Assembly (NCBI RefSeq): GCF_030532965.1
Contig: NZ_JAUNKC010000003.1
Location: forward strand, 62,001-126,000
DNA: 64,000 nt
DNA from: Corynebacterium sp.
GTDB lineage: Bacteria > Actinomycetota > Actinomycetes > Mycobacteriales > Mycobacteriaceae
Direction of reading: 5' to 3'
In this document: in pieces, positions 27,808 to 36,056 of the stretch
Position numbering within the stretch: position 1 is the stretch's first letter
Layout: the number at the start of each line of letters is the position of its first letter
The notes under the pieces: generated by a model
Told to the model about the DNA's origin: nothing
What the model saw: the letters and a program-made list of their open reading frames with translations, nothing else
Database searches by the model: none
Program-made: the position numbers and the translations under genes

Positions 27808-28407
27808 TTAGCGGGGGTCAAGTGCCGGGATAAACACGGTGGTTCCGGCCCCACCGGCCGGATCGGTAAACTCCACTTTCCATTGCAGGTCGGCATTGTG
27901 GTCGTCGGCAAGCGAAATGCTATCGACGCTGAGGGTCGGCTCCTGCGCAACCGCCTGGCTTAGGGCATCCATCGCGGATACCGTTGCGGCCCGGGCGGCA
28001 ACCACTTCATCGTCGGTGTCAGTTTTGGCTTCGCGGCTGCGCTCGGTGATCTCCCCGCCCGGACCAGCGTCGTATTCGGCTTTTTCGGTGCCTTCGTACA
28101 CGGTGATCTCCACCACGTCGCCATCGACTTTATCCGCGCTGGTGACAATGCCGGTTGCGGTTTCATCGGCGGCAAGCTCGGCAAGGGCCTCGACCACCGG
28201 GTCGGTTCCACTCTGGTTTCCAGCAGCACCATTCGTGCCACTCGTTTTACCGTCGCGTTGCTGTGGTCGGGTCGCGGTGGCGATATTCGGCGTGGTGTCA
28301 CTGGCGGAATTGTTGTTTCCGCTGTCGGTACACGCGGCGGTGAGGGGCACTGCGATGGTAAGCGCTGCAGTTATCACGAGCAGGCGGGGGCGGCGAATCT
28401 GAAACAT
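27808..28407 (-). CDS. Putative lipoprotein
   Basis: A 199-residue exported protein. The signal peptide with lipobox LTAAC places the lipidated cysteine at residue 26. A Thr/Asn/Gly-rich linker follows. The folded part has two similar stretches that resemble PepSY-like units (about 68-115 and 130-195, ending LQWKVEFTDPAGGAGTTVFI). Function unknown. It converges on the tRNA-like element, with its stop 14 bases past that element's 3' end. Confidence 0.75.
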   Translation of the reverse strand: MFQIRRPRLLVITAALTIAVPLTAACTDSGNNNSASDTTPNIATATRPQQRDGKTSGTNGAAGNQSGTDPVVEALAELAADETATGIVTSADKVDGDVVEITVYEGTEKAEYDAGPGGEITERSREAKTDTDDEVVAARAATVSAMDALSQAVAQEPTLSVDSISLADDHNADLQWKVEFTDPAGGAGTTVFIPALDPR

Positions 28408-28527
28408 GGTGCCTCCTTATGTGGCTGTCGTGTCGGTTCTTTCCGTGTCACACATCGTTGGCTTCTTGTAGCGACCCTACCGAAACGCATGCGCCCTGCC
28501 GCATAATCGGCCTCTATAATCGTCGGT

Positions 28528-28878
28528 ATGTCCCAGACCGATCCCGCCGTGAACTGCACCGAACCCGAATTTAGTGAGGAAAGTAACAAAAGCGGGTTTT
28601 CTGCCGTCTCCGACGCCACCGATGTCGCGGATGCGGCACAGGCTACGGCCACCCCGGCGTCGCGCTCGGCAGCATCGCGGCCGCAGCTTATTTACGAAAC
28701 CGGTGCGGGTTTGTTTGGGTTTTTCGGGGTGATGCTAGGCATTGAAACCGGGTATCGGTTCGTTTCCGCTCAGCCAAGTTTCGTGCATCTGGTGTTGCTG
28801 ATCGCCTGTTGGGTGCTTGTCGTGGTGTTGTGGCGTAGTAGTCGAAAGTATCGGATAGATGCTCATGGACAGCAATAA
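28528..28878 (+). CDS. Small membrane protein
   Basis: A 116-residue protein with a polar N-terminus (about 50 residues, acidic then Ala/Thr-rich) and two hydrophobic segments (LIYETGAGLFGFFGVMLGIETGY and FVHLVLLIACWVLVVVLW). I recognise no family. It overlaps the start of the next small membrane gene, so the two are probably translated together. Confidence 0.6.
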   Translation: MSQTDPAVNCTEPEFSEESNKSGFSAVSDATDVADAAQATATPASRSAASRPQLIYETGAGLFGFFGVMLGIETGYRFVSAQPSFVHLVLLIACWVLVVVLWRSSRKYRIDAHGQQ

Positions 28879-29089
28879 ACCGCAGGTAGGGTCCGCTGCG
28901 CCGAAAACGACACCGGAGAAAACGGTACGGCGAATGTTTCCGGTTCTGGTAGTGGTATCGGCGTTGAGTGTAATTTTGTCGGTTGTGAATTTAGCCCGCC
29001 CCGCCCCGAGCCTGTGGATCCCGCTGGGCGCGGTGGTGCTGGTGGTCGCAACGGTAAGCGTATGGCGGTGGCTGAGGTCGCGTCGGTAG
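28859..29089 (+). CDS. Small membrane protein
   Basis: A 76-residue product (ATG 28859, or ATG 28865 two codons later) with two membrane segments (MFPVLVVVSALSVILSVVNLA and SLWIPLGAVVLVVATVSVWRW) and a basic C-terminus. It overlaps the preceding gene by 20 bases. Function unknown. It ends 44 bases before the hypC stop on the other strand, at the edge of the hydrogenase island. Confidence 0.6.
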   Translation: MLMDSNKPQVGSAAPKTTPEKTVRRMFPVLVVVSALSVILSVVNLARPAPSLWIPLGAVVLVVATVSVWRWLRSRR

Positions 29090-29133
29090 TAGGTCGGGCG
29101 GGGTTTCGGCGGCGTAGCTGTTGCCAGTGCAGG

Positions 29134-29379
29134 TCAGCGGTTGTTAAGGCCGTCGGGGTGGCACTGATCAATGGCGGCGAGGGTTTCGGCGGCGGCGGCG
29201 GCGTCGATAAGTGTCATGGCGAAACTATTTTGGATTAATACGAAATCGCCCGGTTGGGCTTCCGGCAGGTAGGCGAAACAGCAAGGACGGCGCTCCCCCA
29301 ACACGTCGATCTCCCCCATGAGCATGGGCTGTGAAGCGTCATCGATTCGGATCACCTTCGCGGGTATTCCTAGGCACAT
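29134..29379 (-). CDS. hypC: Hydrogenase maturation chaperone HypC (copy 1)
   Basis: HypC carries the Fe(CN)2CO unit with HypD and delivers it to the large subunit. The 81-residue protein begins MCLGIPAKVIRI, with the essential N-terminal Cys2, and continues with the HupF/HypC beta-barrel core (GDFVLIQNSFAMTLID). It overlaps the end of the lone large-subunit-like gene by ten bases, so it may serve that protein specifically. A second hypC sits at 42.1 kb. Confidence 0.9.
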   Translation of the reverse strand: MCLGIPAKVIRIDDASQPMLMGEIDVLGERRPCCFAYLPEAQPGDFVLIQNSFAMTLIDAAAAAETLAAIDQCHPDGLNNR

Positions 29380-30539
29380 GGTTCCTCCACTATCTCAACG
29401 TTCATCAGACCCCGAGGTGCCGCTGTACACGGTAGGCAGGGGTCGGCCGCACGGATTGCGTCCTCGACTGATTCGACCTCGCCGTGTGCGATAAGGTGGT
29501 GCAGTGTCTGCGCCAACCACGGTTCGTTCTGGGCGGTGGGGTTAAGAATCTGACAGTCCACCAGGTTACCGTCACTCGCCGTATACCGATGAATGAGCAA
29601 GCCACGCGGGCCGTCGACCGCGCCGATGCCGGTGCCGGTTGCCGCCTCGATGACAGGTGTTGGTTGCTTTTCCTCGGTAGATAATGAATCGTGTTCGCAC
29701 AGGGTGATGATCGCAGTCACGGAGTCGATGATGCTTTCTAGCTGAGCCTGCGCGGGGGTTAGTCCCGGGTACCGCACGGCTGGCCCTACCCGGTACGGCT
29801 GCCAGGTGTCGCCGATACGCACCTGCGGGTTGGGGGTGACCGAGCCCGGCGCGGTTTCTCTGATGCGGTCTGCGATTTCGGCCACCGGAAAGATGCTGCT
29901 GGGTTGGTCAGTGTCGGCGGCGTGAGCTACCAGTACGGTGTCCCCGAGTGGGTTCCATCGCCCGGTGGCGTCGACAAGCGAAACGTTGTAGCCGGAAAAC
30001 TCGAACTGTGGCGACTGCCCCGCATCGAGGTTTCGCACGTCGGCACGGCAGGTCAGCGCGTCACGGTGGAGCTTTTCGACGTCTTCCGGGCGCACCGTCA
30101 CCGCCACCCCGCCGGGTACCGCCACGGCGGGGAAATGCCCGGTCATCCCGGCGGTCGCGCAGGCGTCTTTCCCGAGGCGCTGAACCCGCCGCGCGATGGT
30201 GGGGTCGGCGCTATAGTGCAAAAGCTTCGGCCCCATAACGCTTAAAACCGACCCGTGGTGCAGTAATGCCCGCACCGCCTGAGCGGGCGCGGAAACCTGG
30301 TGGTTATAAAGACTATCTAATGCGGCGATCCCCGCGAGATGGTGCGTGACCGGGCATAATCCGCACAGTCTGGTGATAAGCGCCGGGACTTCGGCCAAGG
30401 GGCGGTTCAGCAGCATCCCATCCACCCGGGGCACGCCCCGAATATCGAACCGGGCGCTTGCGACTGCGCCGTCTGGGTCGCGGCGCACGACGACCCGGGC
30501 GGAATGTGGGTCGACTAGTTCGGAAATGTTAATTTTCAT
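29370..30539 (-). CDS. [NiFe]-hydrogenase large-subunit-like protein without a partner small subunit
   Basis: A 389-residue protein resembling group 3-type large subunits. The N-terminal nickel motif is intact (R-L-C-G-L-C-P-V-T-H, about residues 60-70), and the C-terminal pair is D-P-C-L-P-C near residue 367. After the second Cys the canonical C-x-x-H/R is replaced by T-A-A, then P-R-G and an 11-residue tail M-N-V-E-I-V-E-E-P-C-A. The normal protease-site residue is therefore missing. ATG 30539 has GGAG five bases upstream; an in-frame start at 30557 is less likely. No small subunit adjoins it. It may be an unprocessed, non-catalytic or assembly-related homologue. Confidence 0.75.
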   Translation of the reverse strand: MKINISELVDPHSARVVVRRDPDGAVASARFDIRGVPRVDGMLLNRPLAEVPALITRLCGLCPVTHHLAGIAALDSLYNHQVSAPAQAVRALLHHGSVLSVMGPKLLHYSADPTIARRVQRLGKDACATAGMTGHFPAVAVPGGVAVTVRPEDVEKLHRDALTCRADVRNLDAGQSPQFEFSGYNVSLVDATGRWNPLGDTVLVAHAADTDQPSSIFPVAEIADRIRETAPGSVTPNPQVRIGDTWQPYRVGPAVRYPGLTPAQAQLESIIDSVTAIITLCEHDSLSTEEKQPTPVIEAATGTGIGAVDGPRGLLIHRYTASDGNLVDCQILNPTAQNEPWLAQTLHHLIAHGEVESVEDAIRAADPCLPCTAAPRGLMNVEIVEEPCA

Positions 30540-30598
30540 ATCCACTCCAAGACTCAACGTGGCCGCATGATACTCGTCGTCGGTTATTCTTAATCATT

Positions 30599-30976
30599 GT
30601 GCATGAACTTTCCCTGCTGACCAGCGTGATCGAAACAGCTGTGTCCACGGCCCAAGGTCGGGACATCACTGCGATTGGGCTCACGGTCGGTGCCCGCAGC
30701 GGGGTCATAGCCGAGGCGTTGCAGGCTGCCTGGCCGATAGCCCAGGCACATTTCCCGCAATGCGCCGCCACCAGGTTGGACATCATGTTCGTTCCCGCCA
30801 CGGTGTATTGCCCGCAGTGCGCCACCTGCCACGAAGTAGACGAGTTCTTCGCGCTTGTCTGCCCGGTATGTGCAACTCCCACCGCCGATCTGCGCAGCGG
30901 CACCGAGTTTCGGCTGGAATGGGTGGATGTTCACGCCGATTCGGATTGTTCGGATTGTAAGACACCCGATCATTAG
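30599..30976 (+). CDS. hypA: Hydrogenase nickel-insertion protein HypA (copy 1)
   Basis: HypA delivers nickel to the large subunit with HypB. The 125-residue protein starts with GTG, giving M-H-E, whose His2 binds nickel. A zinc site is formed by C-P-Q-C and C-P-V-C (about residues 70-95). The C-terminal tail holds two further cysteines (SDCSDCKT), which is unusual. It is divergent from the lone large-subunit-like gene and converges on the protease gene with a four-base overlap of stops. Confidence 0.9.
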   Translation: MHELSLLTSVIETAVSTAQGRDITAIGLTVGARSGVIAEALQAAWPIAQAHFPQCAATRLDIMFVPATVYCPQCATCHEVDEFFALVCPVCATPTADLRSGTEFRLEWVDVHADSDCSDCKTPDH

Positions 30977-31500
30977 CCCGCTTTCGTACTGTCACCGGCC
31001 GAGGCCGGGTTGGTGGTGGCCTCGTCCAGCCACCCCTGCACCAGGTTACGGGCCGTTTCGGCGGCAGGGGTCAGCGCGGCTTCTGCCGTTGCACTCAGCC
31101 CGACGTGCAGGGTGACTGTTTCCGCCACGATGCCGACCACGGCGACCCGGGTTGGTTCATTCCCACCGAGCCGGGCCACGGACAGTAAATCCAATAGGCC
31201 AACCTGGTGCGGGCTCAATTTCGATTGCAGTAGTCGAGGGATCTGATCGCCAATCAGGGTGTGGATCGTACCCGGCGCGCCGGGGCCAGCCAGGGCGTCG
31301 AGCACGATGAGCCAATCGGCATCCTCCACATCGGGTAGGACTTCCATTCCGGAGGTGCCGCCGTCGACATAGAGCAATTCCACCTGGCTGTGCATGCCTT
31401 CGGCGGGGCCGATTGTTTTCAGGCGTGCCAAAAGTTCCAGGCCGATCCCGTCATCGGCCATGATGGGATTACCGATCCCTAAGACGACTATCCGCAGCAT
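30973..31500 (-). CDS. Hydrogenase maturation protease (HyaD/HupD type)
   Basis: The endopeptidase removes the C-terminal peptide of the large subunit after nickel insertion. The 175-residue protein has VLGIGNPIMADDGIGLELL at the start, with the metal-binding acidic residue (D/E) in the usual place, and DWLIVLDALAGPGAPG. HQVGLLDLL carries the conserved His. Its ATG follows the cytochrome b stop directly, so it is the last gene of the hydrogenase structural operon. Confidence 0.9.
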   Translation of the reverse strand: MLRIVVLGIGNPIMADDGIGLELLARLKTIGPAEGMHSQVELLYVDGGTSGMEVLPDVEDADWLIVLDALAGPGAPGTIHTLIGDQIPRLLQSKLSPHQVGLLDLLSVARLGGNEPTRVAVVGIVAETVTLHVGLSATAEAALTPAAETARNLVQGWLDEATTNPASAGDSTKAG

Positions 31501-32712
31501 CTATTCGATCTCCGGAGCGTCAACTGGTTTAGAACCAGTAGGCAGCCACACGCCGCCGTTAATCATGGCGGATACCCCACCGTGGTTTTCGATGGAATCA
31601 GCCCTAAATACCAGGTAGACGTGCAGAATCACGAAGGCGAACAGCAGGAACATGATCACGGTGTGGATCATCCGGATCATCGGCACTCCGATGATATGGA
31701 TCGGGAAACTAAAGAACTGCCACACCAGGTTGTACTGATCGTAGAGGCCATATAGCGCCAAACCGGACAGAATTTGGATAGTGCACAGCGCGTAGATGGT
31801 GGAATAGGTTAATTGCTGCAATACGTTGTGGCCGACATAGTGCGGGCCTTCTTCTTTTAAGAACAAGTAGTATTGCACGGTCGCCCACATTTTCTTCACG
31901 TCGTCTTTGCCGTAAATCGGCCACAAGCTTCGCCACCGCATGTGTTTTTGGGTGGCGAAAACCGTAAGGCTTAGCCGCCACGCGGCAACCGCAATCCAGG
32001 CGAAGCCAGAGACGAAGTGAATATAGCGGATAATCCCCATGAGGTAGCCAGTATCCTGCGATAGCTCGGCGCCAAAAAACGGATTCATAATGTAGTAGCC
32101 GGTCACCGACAAGGCGATGATGAGCAGCATATTCAACCAGTGTTGAATCCGAAGTGCCCGTGGCCACATCTGTATCCGGGTGTATCCGCCCCGCGTGTGT
32201 GCCCGGATCCGTTTCTGTCCTCCAACCGACAGGGCCACCAATCCCTGGAATTTAAAGTCCCCGGCCGTATCCCCAACCAAGGGGGCGATGGCGACTCCGA
32301 GGCTGCGCCGCCCCAGTTTGCGCATCACATTCGCGTTGCGAAGCGCCAAGGATTTCACGCCGGGGTCTGCATCTGCGGCTTCCAACACGCTTGTAATGTC
32401 GCCCCGCATCACCGCCAGGTCGTGGACCTCGCCGCCGAATTCCACCCCCTTTACATGAGCGATGGAAAACCGCCGGTCCTGTGTGGCGTAATCGAAGTAT
32501 TCAGCCGCTGGCACTTCCCCGATGGCGCGGTATAACGCGTGGTCGACCGGATCGTTCGACCCGGCTGGGGAAACACCCGCCAACCTAATCAACGTCTCGC
32601 TTCCCACATCTGCGACGGGGATACTGGCAGCGACATTCAGCACAGTTTTCATGCGGGTGTGGTCGACCTGGCTGAATGGTTGCTGTGCTGAGGCAGGCTG
32701 GGTGGATGTCAT
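31501..32712 (-). CDS. hydC: Hydrogenase cytochrome b subunit with an extra N-terminal domain
   Basis: The C-terminal 230 residues are the di-heme cytochrome b that anchors the hydrogenase and passes electrons to quinone. It has RIQHWLNMLLIIALSVTGYYI, IRYIHFVSGFAWIAVAAWRL, LTYSTIYALCTIQILSGLALYG and MIRMIHTVIMFLLFAFVILHVYLVFR, with paired His in membrane helices. The first 165 residues are not part of this family. They read like the nucleotide-binding (N) domain of a P-type ATPase, with NDPVDHALYRAIGEV, LAVMRGDITSVLEAA, RKLGRRSLGVAIAP and FKFQGLVALS. ATG 32712 overlaps the hydB stop by four bases (ATGA). The fusion is read from a single open frame with no break. Confidence 0.85.
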   Translation of the reverse strand: MTSTQPASAQQPFSQVDHTRMKTVLNVAASIPVADVGSETLIRLAGVSPAGSNDPVDHALYRAIGEVPAAEYFDYATQDRRFSIAHVKGVEFGGEVHDLAVMRGDITSVLEAADADPGVKSLALRNANVMRKLGRRSLGVAIAPLVGDTAGDFKFQGLVALSVGGQKRIRAHTRGGYTRIQMWPRALRIQHWLNMLLIIALSVTGYYIMNPFFGAELSQDTGYLMGIIRYIHFVSGFAWIAVAAWRLSLTVFATQKHMRWRSLWPIYGKDDVKKMWATVQYYLFLKEEGPHYVGHNVLQQLTYSTIYALCTIQILSGLALYGLYDQYNLVWQFFSFPIHIIGVPMIRMIHTVIMFLLFAFVILHVYLVFRADSIENHGGVSAMINGGVWLPTGSKPVDAPEIE

Positions 32713-34454
32713 TGGGTCATCACCTGCATTAATTCCGCACCCGACGGATCGAGCAGATGGACCGCGCAGGACATGCACGGGTCGAAGGAGTGGATGGTGC
32801 GCAGCACCTCTAATGGTTGTGTGGGATCAACCAGCGGATGCATACCGTTGGCGAGTGCGGATTCATAGGGACCCAATTGGCCCTTGGGGTCGCGGCCTCC
32901 TGCGAGCCAGGTGGTGGGAACCACGGCTTGGTACCGTTCGGTGCGGCCATCCTTGATGGTGATGTAGTGCGACAACATGCCCCGGGCTACTTCCATCATG
33001 GCAAAGCCGGAGGTTTCTTTCGGCCAGCTGCTAGGTTCCCAGGTGCGGGCATTGAACACATCAAAATCGCCTGCTTTCAGCCCATTGATGAATTCCGGCA
33101 GCAACACGTGGCTGAGGTTTTCTGCGGTCGTCACCGCCTCCACCGCCCGGGCGAGGGTGCGACCGCCGGTGGAATTGAATTTATCTACCGTGATGCCCAG
33201 TTCCTTCATGGCGTCGTCGACGATGCGTTTGGTGGCGGGTTCGTTTTGGATATAGGCCAAAAGCACCCGGGCGACCGGGCCGACCTGGGTGGGGCGACCG
33301 TCATAGCGGGGGCTCTTCGACCACGAATACTCCTCCGCGTCGCCTAGCCAGGTGTAGGGCGGCTTCGGTCCGGTGTAGGCCGGGGTGGTTTCGCCCACAT
33401 CGGGTGTCAGCCCCTTGTCTTTGCCCACGGAATACTCGTACCAGGCGGAAGAAATGTATTCTTCGATCTTCTTGGGGTCCAATGGGTGCAGGGTGGTGTA
33501 GTCCCCGTCCAGGATGACCCCCGGTTTGATCTCTGGATGCGCGTAGGAAAGGGACCGCTGCAGTTTATTAGACACAATCGTAGCCCCGGCCATTCCCACC
33601 GCGAGGAACGTATCGGCGGATTTTCCGATGTCGAAATAGTCCGAGTACACCTTCATGATCGCCATGGCGTCTGGCAGATAGCACCCGTAGACGAAGTCTT
33701 CGATCTCTTGAATCCAGCCTTTGATCTGATCCACATGAACCTGGTTGACCGTCTCCGACTTATCCGGGTCGATGGAACACGCCATGCCACCGACCAGGAA
33801 ATTCGGGTGCGGATTCTTACCGCCGAAGACGGTATTGATGCGGATGATCGACCGCTGGAATTGCAGGGCATCGAGATAATGTGACACGGCCATGAGGTTC
33901 GCCTCCGGCGGCAGTCGATAATCCTCGTGTTCCCAATACCCGCCGGTGAAGATACTAAGCTGTCCCGATTCCAAAACCCCGGTGATGGTTTCTTTTACTT
34001 TTGCGAATTGTTCCGGGGTGTTACCCTTCCACGTCGATCCGATGCTGCGAGCAAATTCGGCGGTTTTTAGCGGATCCGCCTGAGCCGCCGAGACCACGTT
34101 CACCCAATCCAGGGCGTGCAGGTGGTAGAAATGCACCACGTGGTCGTGGATTTCTTGGCTGCCTAACACCAAATCCCGGATAAGCTGCGCCTGTTTCGGA
34201 ATGTCGCAGCCGATGGCGTCTTCCACCGCGGCGACCGACGCCAGGGAGTGGGTGCCGGTGCACACGCCACAGATCCGGCCCACGAACGCCCACACGTCGC
34301 GCGGGTCGCGGCCTTCACAGATGGTTTCTATCCCGCGAAATTGTGTGGTTTCGCTCCACGCGTTCGTTATGGTGCCATCGTCGACTTCCAATTCCACCCT
34401 AAGGTGACCCTCGATACGGGTGAGCGGATCTACAACTATTCGTTCAACTGCCAT
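32709..34454 (-). CDS. hydB: [NiFe]-hydrogenase large subunit (group 1, membrane-bound uptake type)
   Basis: This is the catalytic subunit that splits H2. The 581-residue protein has the L1 motif R-I-C-G-V-C-T-G-T-H near residues 60-70 and the L2 motif D-P-C-M-S-C-A-V-H near the C-terminus. A 15-residue tail beginning L-L-D-P-S follows and would be removed by the protease encoded two genes downstream. MAVERIVVDPLTRIEGHLRVE is the classical N-terminus. It starts six bases after the small-subunit stop and overlaps the cytochrome b start, in the standard order small-large-cytochrome-protease. Confidence 0.95.
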   Translation of the reverse strand: MAVERIVVDPLTRIEGHLRVELEVDDGTITNAWSETTQFRGIETICEGRDPRDVWAFVGRICGVCTGTHSLASVAAVEDAIGCDIPKQAQLIRDLVLGSQEIHDHVVHFYHLHALDWVNVVSAAQADPLKTAEFARSIGSTWKGNTPEQFAKVKETITGVLESGQLSIFTGGYWEHEDYRLPPEANLMAVSHYLDALQFQRSIIRINTVFGGKNPHPNFLVGGMACSIDPDKSETVNQVHVDQIKGWIQEIEDFVYGCYLPDAMAIMKVYSDYFDIGKSADTFLAVGMAGATIVSNKLQRSLSYAHPEIKPGVILDGDYTTLHPLDPKKIEEYISSAWYEYSVGKDKGLTPDVGETTPAYTGPKPPYTWLGDAEEYSWSKSPRYDGRPTQVGPVARVLLAYIQNEPATKRIVDDAMKELGITVDKFNSTGGRTLARAVEAVTTAENLSHVLLPEFINGLKAGDFDVFNARTWEPSSWPKETSGFAMMEVARGMLSHYITIKDGRTERYQAVVPTTWLAGGRDPKGQLGPYESALANGMHPLVDPTQPLEVLRTIHSFDPCMSCAVHLLDPSGAELMQVMTQ

Positions 34455-34460
34455 GGCTGG

Positions 34461-35657
34461 TTAAACCTCACCTTCGCCGGGTTTGGGGGATGATTCGGTA
34501 GCAGCGTTCGGTGTTGGATCATCGCCGAACGCCGCCAATGGCTCAATCTCGCCGGTGGAACGCTTAATGGCGACCTCTTTAATCATGGTGACGCCACCGT
34601 GGACGACGGCTCCCGCTGCGGCAGCGCCGACAAGTCCCCACCCGACCGTCTCCACCGAGGATTCGATGCCGAAACCGGTGAAATCAGGCAGGGTGTCATA
34701 GAACGGGGTGAACCTGTCAAAGAAGTGCTTCTCGGTGCAGCCAATACAGGGGTGCCCTGCCCCGATCGGCCAGCCGGATTTAAGATTCCACTGAATGATC
34801 GGGCAGGGGCTAAACGTCGACGGTCCCTTACACCCAACCTCGTAGAGACACCAACCGTTGCGGGCGGCTTCGTCGTCGAAAGTCCGAACGAACTGACCCG
34901 CGTCGTAATGCGCCCGCCGTGGGCAGGAATCGTGAATCCGCTGATCGTAGGCGAACAGCGGCCGCCCTTCGGCGTCGACTTTCGGGGCACGACCGTGAGT
35001 AAGCAGGTAGGTGATGGTGGCGGTGATAACCTCACCGATCGGCGGGCAGCCAGAGACGTTGATAATAGGCTTGTCTTTAATGATATCTTCCACCCCCACC
35101 GCCTGGGTGGGGTTAGGGCGGGCGGCTTGAACCGAACCGTACACGGCACACGCGCCGACGGCGAGAATAACGGTTGCGTTTTCAGCGGCCTCCCGCAGCA
35201 CCTGTTCTGAGGTTTTACCGCCAATCATGCAGTACACACCGTTTTCGGCCAGCGACACCGAACCATTCACCACCAAAATATGCGGCTGTTGGTTCAGCTC
35301 ATGAAGCGCGTGCTCGGCGGCTTCGCCGGACGCCGCCATAACCAATTCGTTGTAATTGACTGATAATTGGTTCAGCACCAGATCTTCGATCGTGGATGAA
35401 CCGGAACGCAGAACCGACTCCATGCAGCCGGTGCATTCCTGCAGCTGCAACCAGGCGACATTCGGTTTGGTCACATTACCTAAGGCGTTGGCGATCTTTT
35501 CGGCCTCCTCGGCGGAGGCTTTCTCTGCAAGCGGCACCCCGGTGGCGAAAACGGCCGCCAATCCGGCGCACATCTTCATAAAATCGCGCCGTTTAACGCC
35601 TTTACGTTCAAGGTTTTCCGCAAGAGTGCCGCCTTGCCACGTATCAAGCAGATGCAT
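34461..35657 (-). CDS. hydA: [NiFe]-hydrogenase small subunit with Tat signal
   Basis: The electron-transfer subunit with three iron-sulfur clusters, exported folded with the large subunit. The 398-residue product has a twin-arginine signal KRRDFMKMCAGLAAVFATG at about 22-40. The proximal-cluster motif is LQECTGCMESVLRSG, with ACAVYG and GCPP. Distal and medial motifs are HDSCPRRAHYDAGQF, GCKGPSTFSPCP and GHPCIGCTEKHFFD. A C-terminal membrane anchor lies near WGLVGAAAAGAVVHGGV, then a polar tail. GAGGA lies upstream of ATG 35657. Confidence 0.95.
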   Translation of the reverse strand: MHLLDTWQGGTLAENLERKGVKRRDFMKMCAGLAAVFATGVPLAEKASAEEAEKIANALGNVTKPNVAWLQLQECTGCMESVLRSGSSTIEDLVLNQLSVNYNELVMAASGEAAEHALHELNQQPHILVVNGSVSLAENGVYCMIGGKTSEQVLREAAENATVILAVGACAVYGSVQAARPNPTQAVGVEDIIKDKPIINVSGCPPIGEVITATITYLLTHGRAPKVDAEGRPLFAYDQRIHDSCPRRAHYDAGQFVRTFDDEAARNGWCLYEVGCKGPSTFSPCPIIQWNLKSGWPIGAGHPCIGCTEKHFFDRFTPFYDTLPDFTGFGIESSVETVGWGLVGAAAAGAVVHGGVTMIKEVAIKRSTGEIEPLAAFGDDPTPNAATESSPKPGEGEV

Positions 35658-36056
35658 GCTGTGTCCTCACCGTCGACAATTCAGATGCCCGGATACACCG
35701 GCGGCTTGGTGAATACGCCACTTTTCAAACACGATGAAATCCGGTGTCACCTGACGCTTTCGTTGCCTATTACAGTATCAATCCACAGCACGTATTCGCT
35801 CGGCTCCGCCTTTTGTATGTCTCCGCCGCAGCCGTGCTGCCGCCGGGAAAATCCATTCAGTTACAGCAGCCATGCCGCTGTTGCTGAAACCCGCAGCGAC
35901 CAGCCCGAAAATGACACCGGGGCTGCGGCGACCTGGGGCGTCGACAAGCAAAAAACGCAGCCATACGCCCACCCATCCGCCCCACCACGACCGCCGGAAA
36001 AACCACACCCACTAGCTTTCCACACAACCATTTTGGGGGTGATTTCGGGCAGTTGC
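35658..36056. other. Upstream region of the hydrogenase operon
   Basis: No credible gene. On the minus strand, TTCATC, a 17-base gap and TATTCA (about 35711-35739) form a plausible promoter for the structural operon. ACACCGG (35695-35701) and CCGGTGT (35741-35747) are an inverted pair flanking it. One exact dispersed motif copy is at 35940-35949. The promoter is inferred from spacing only. Confidence 0.35.
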
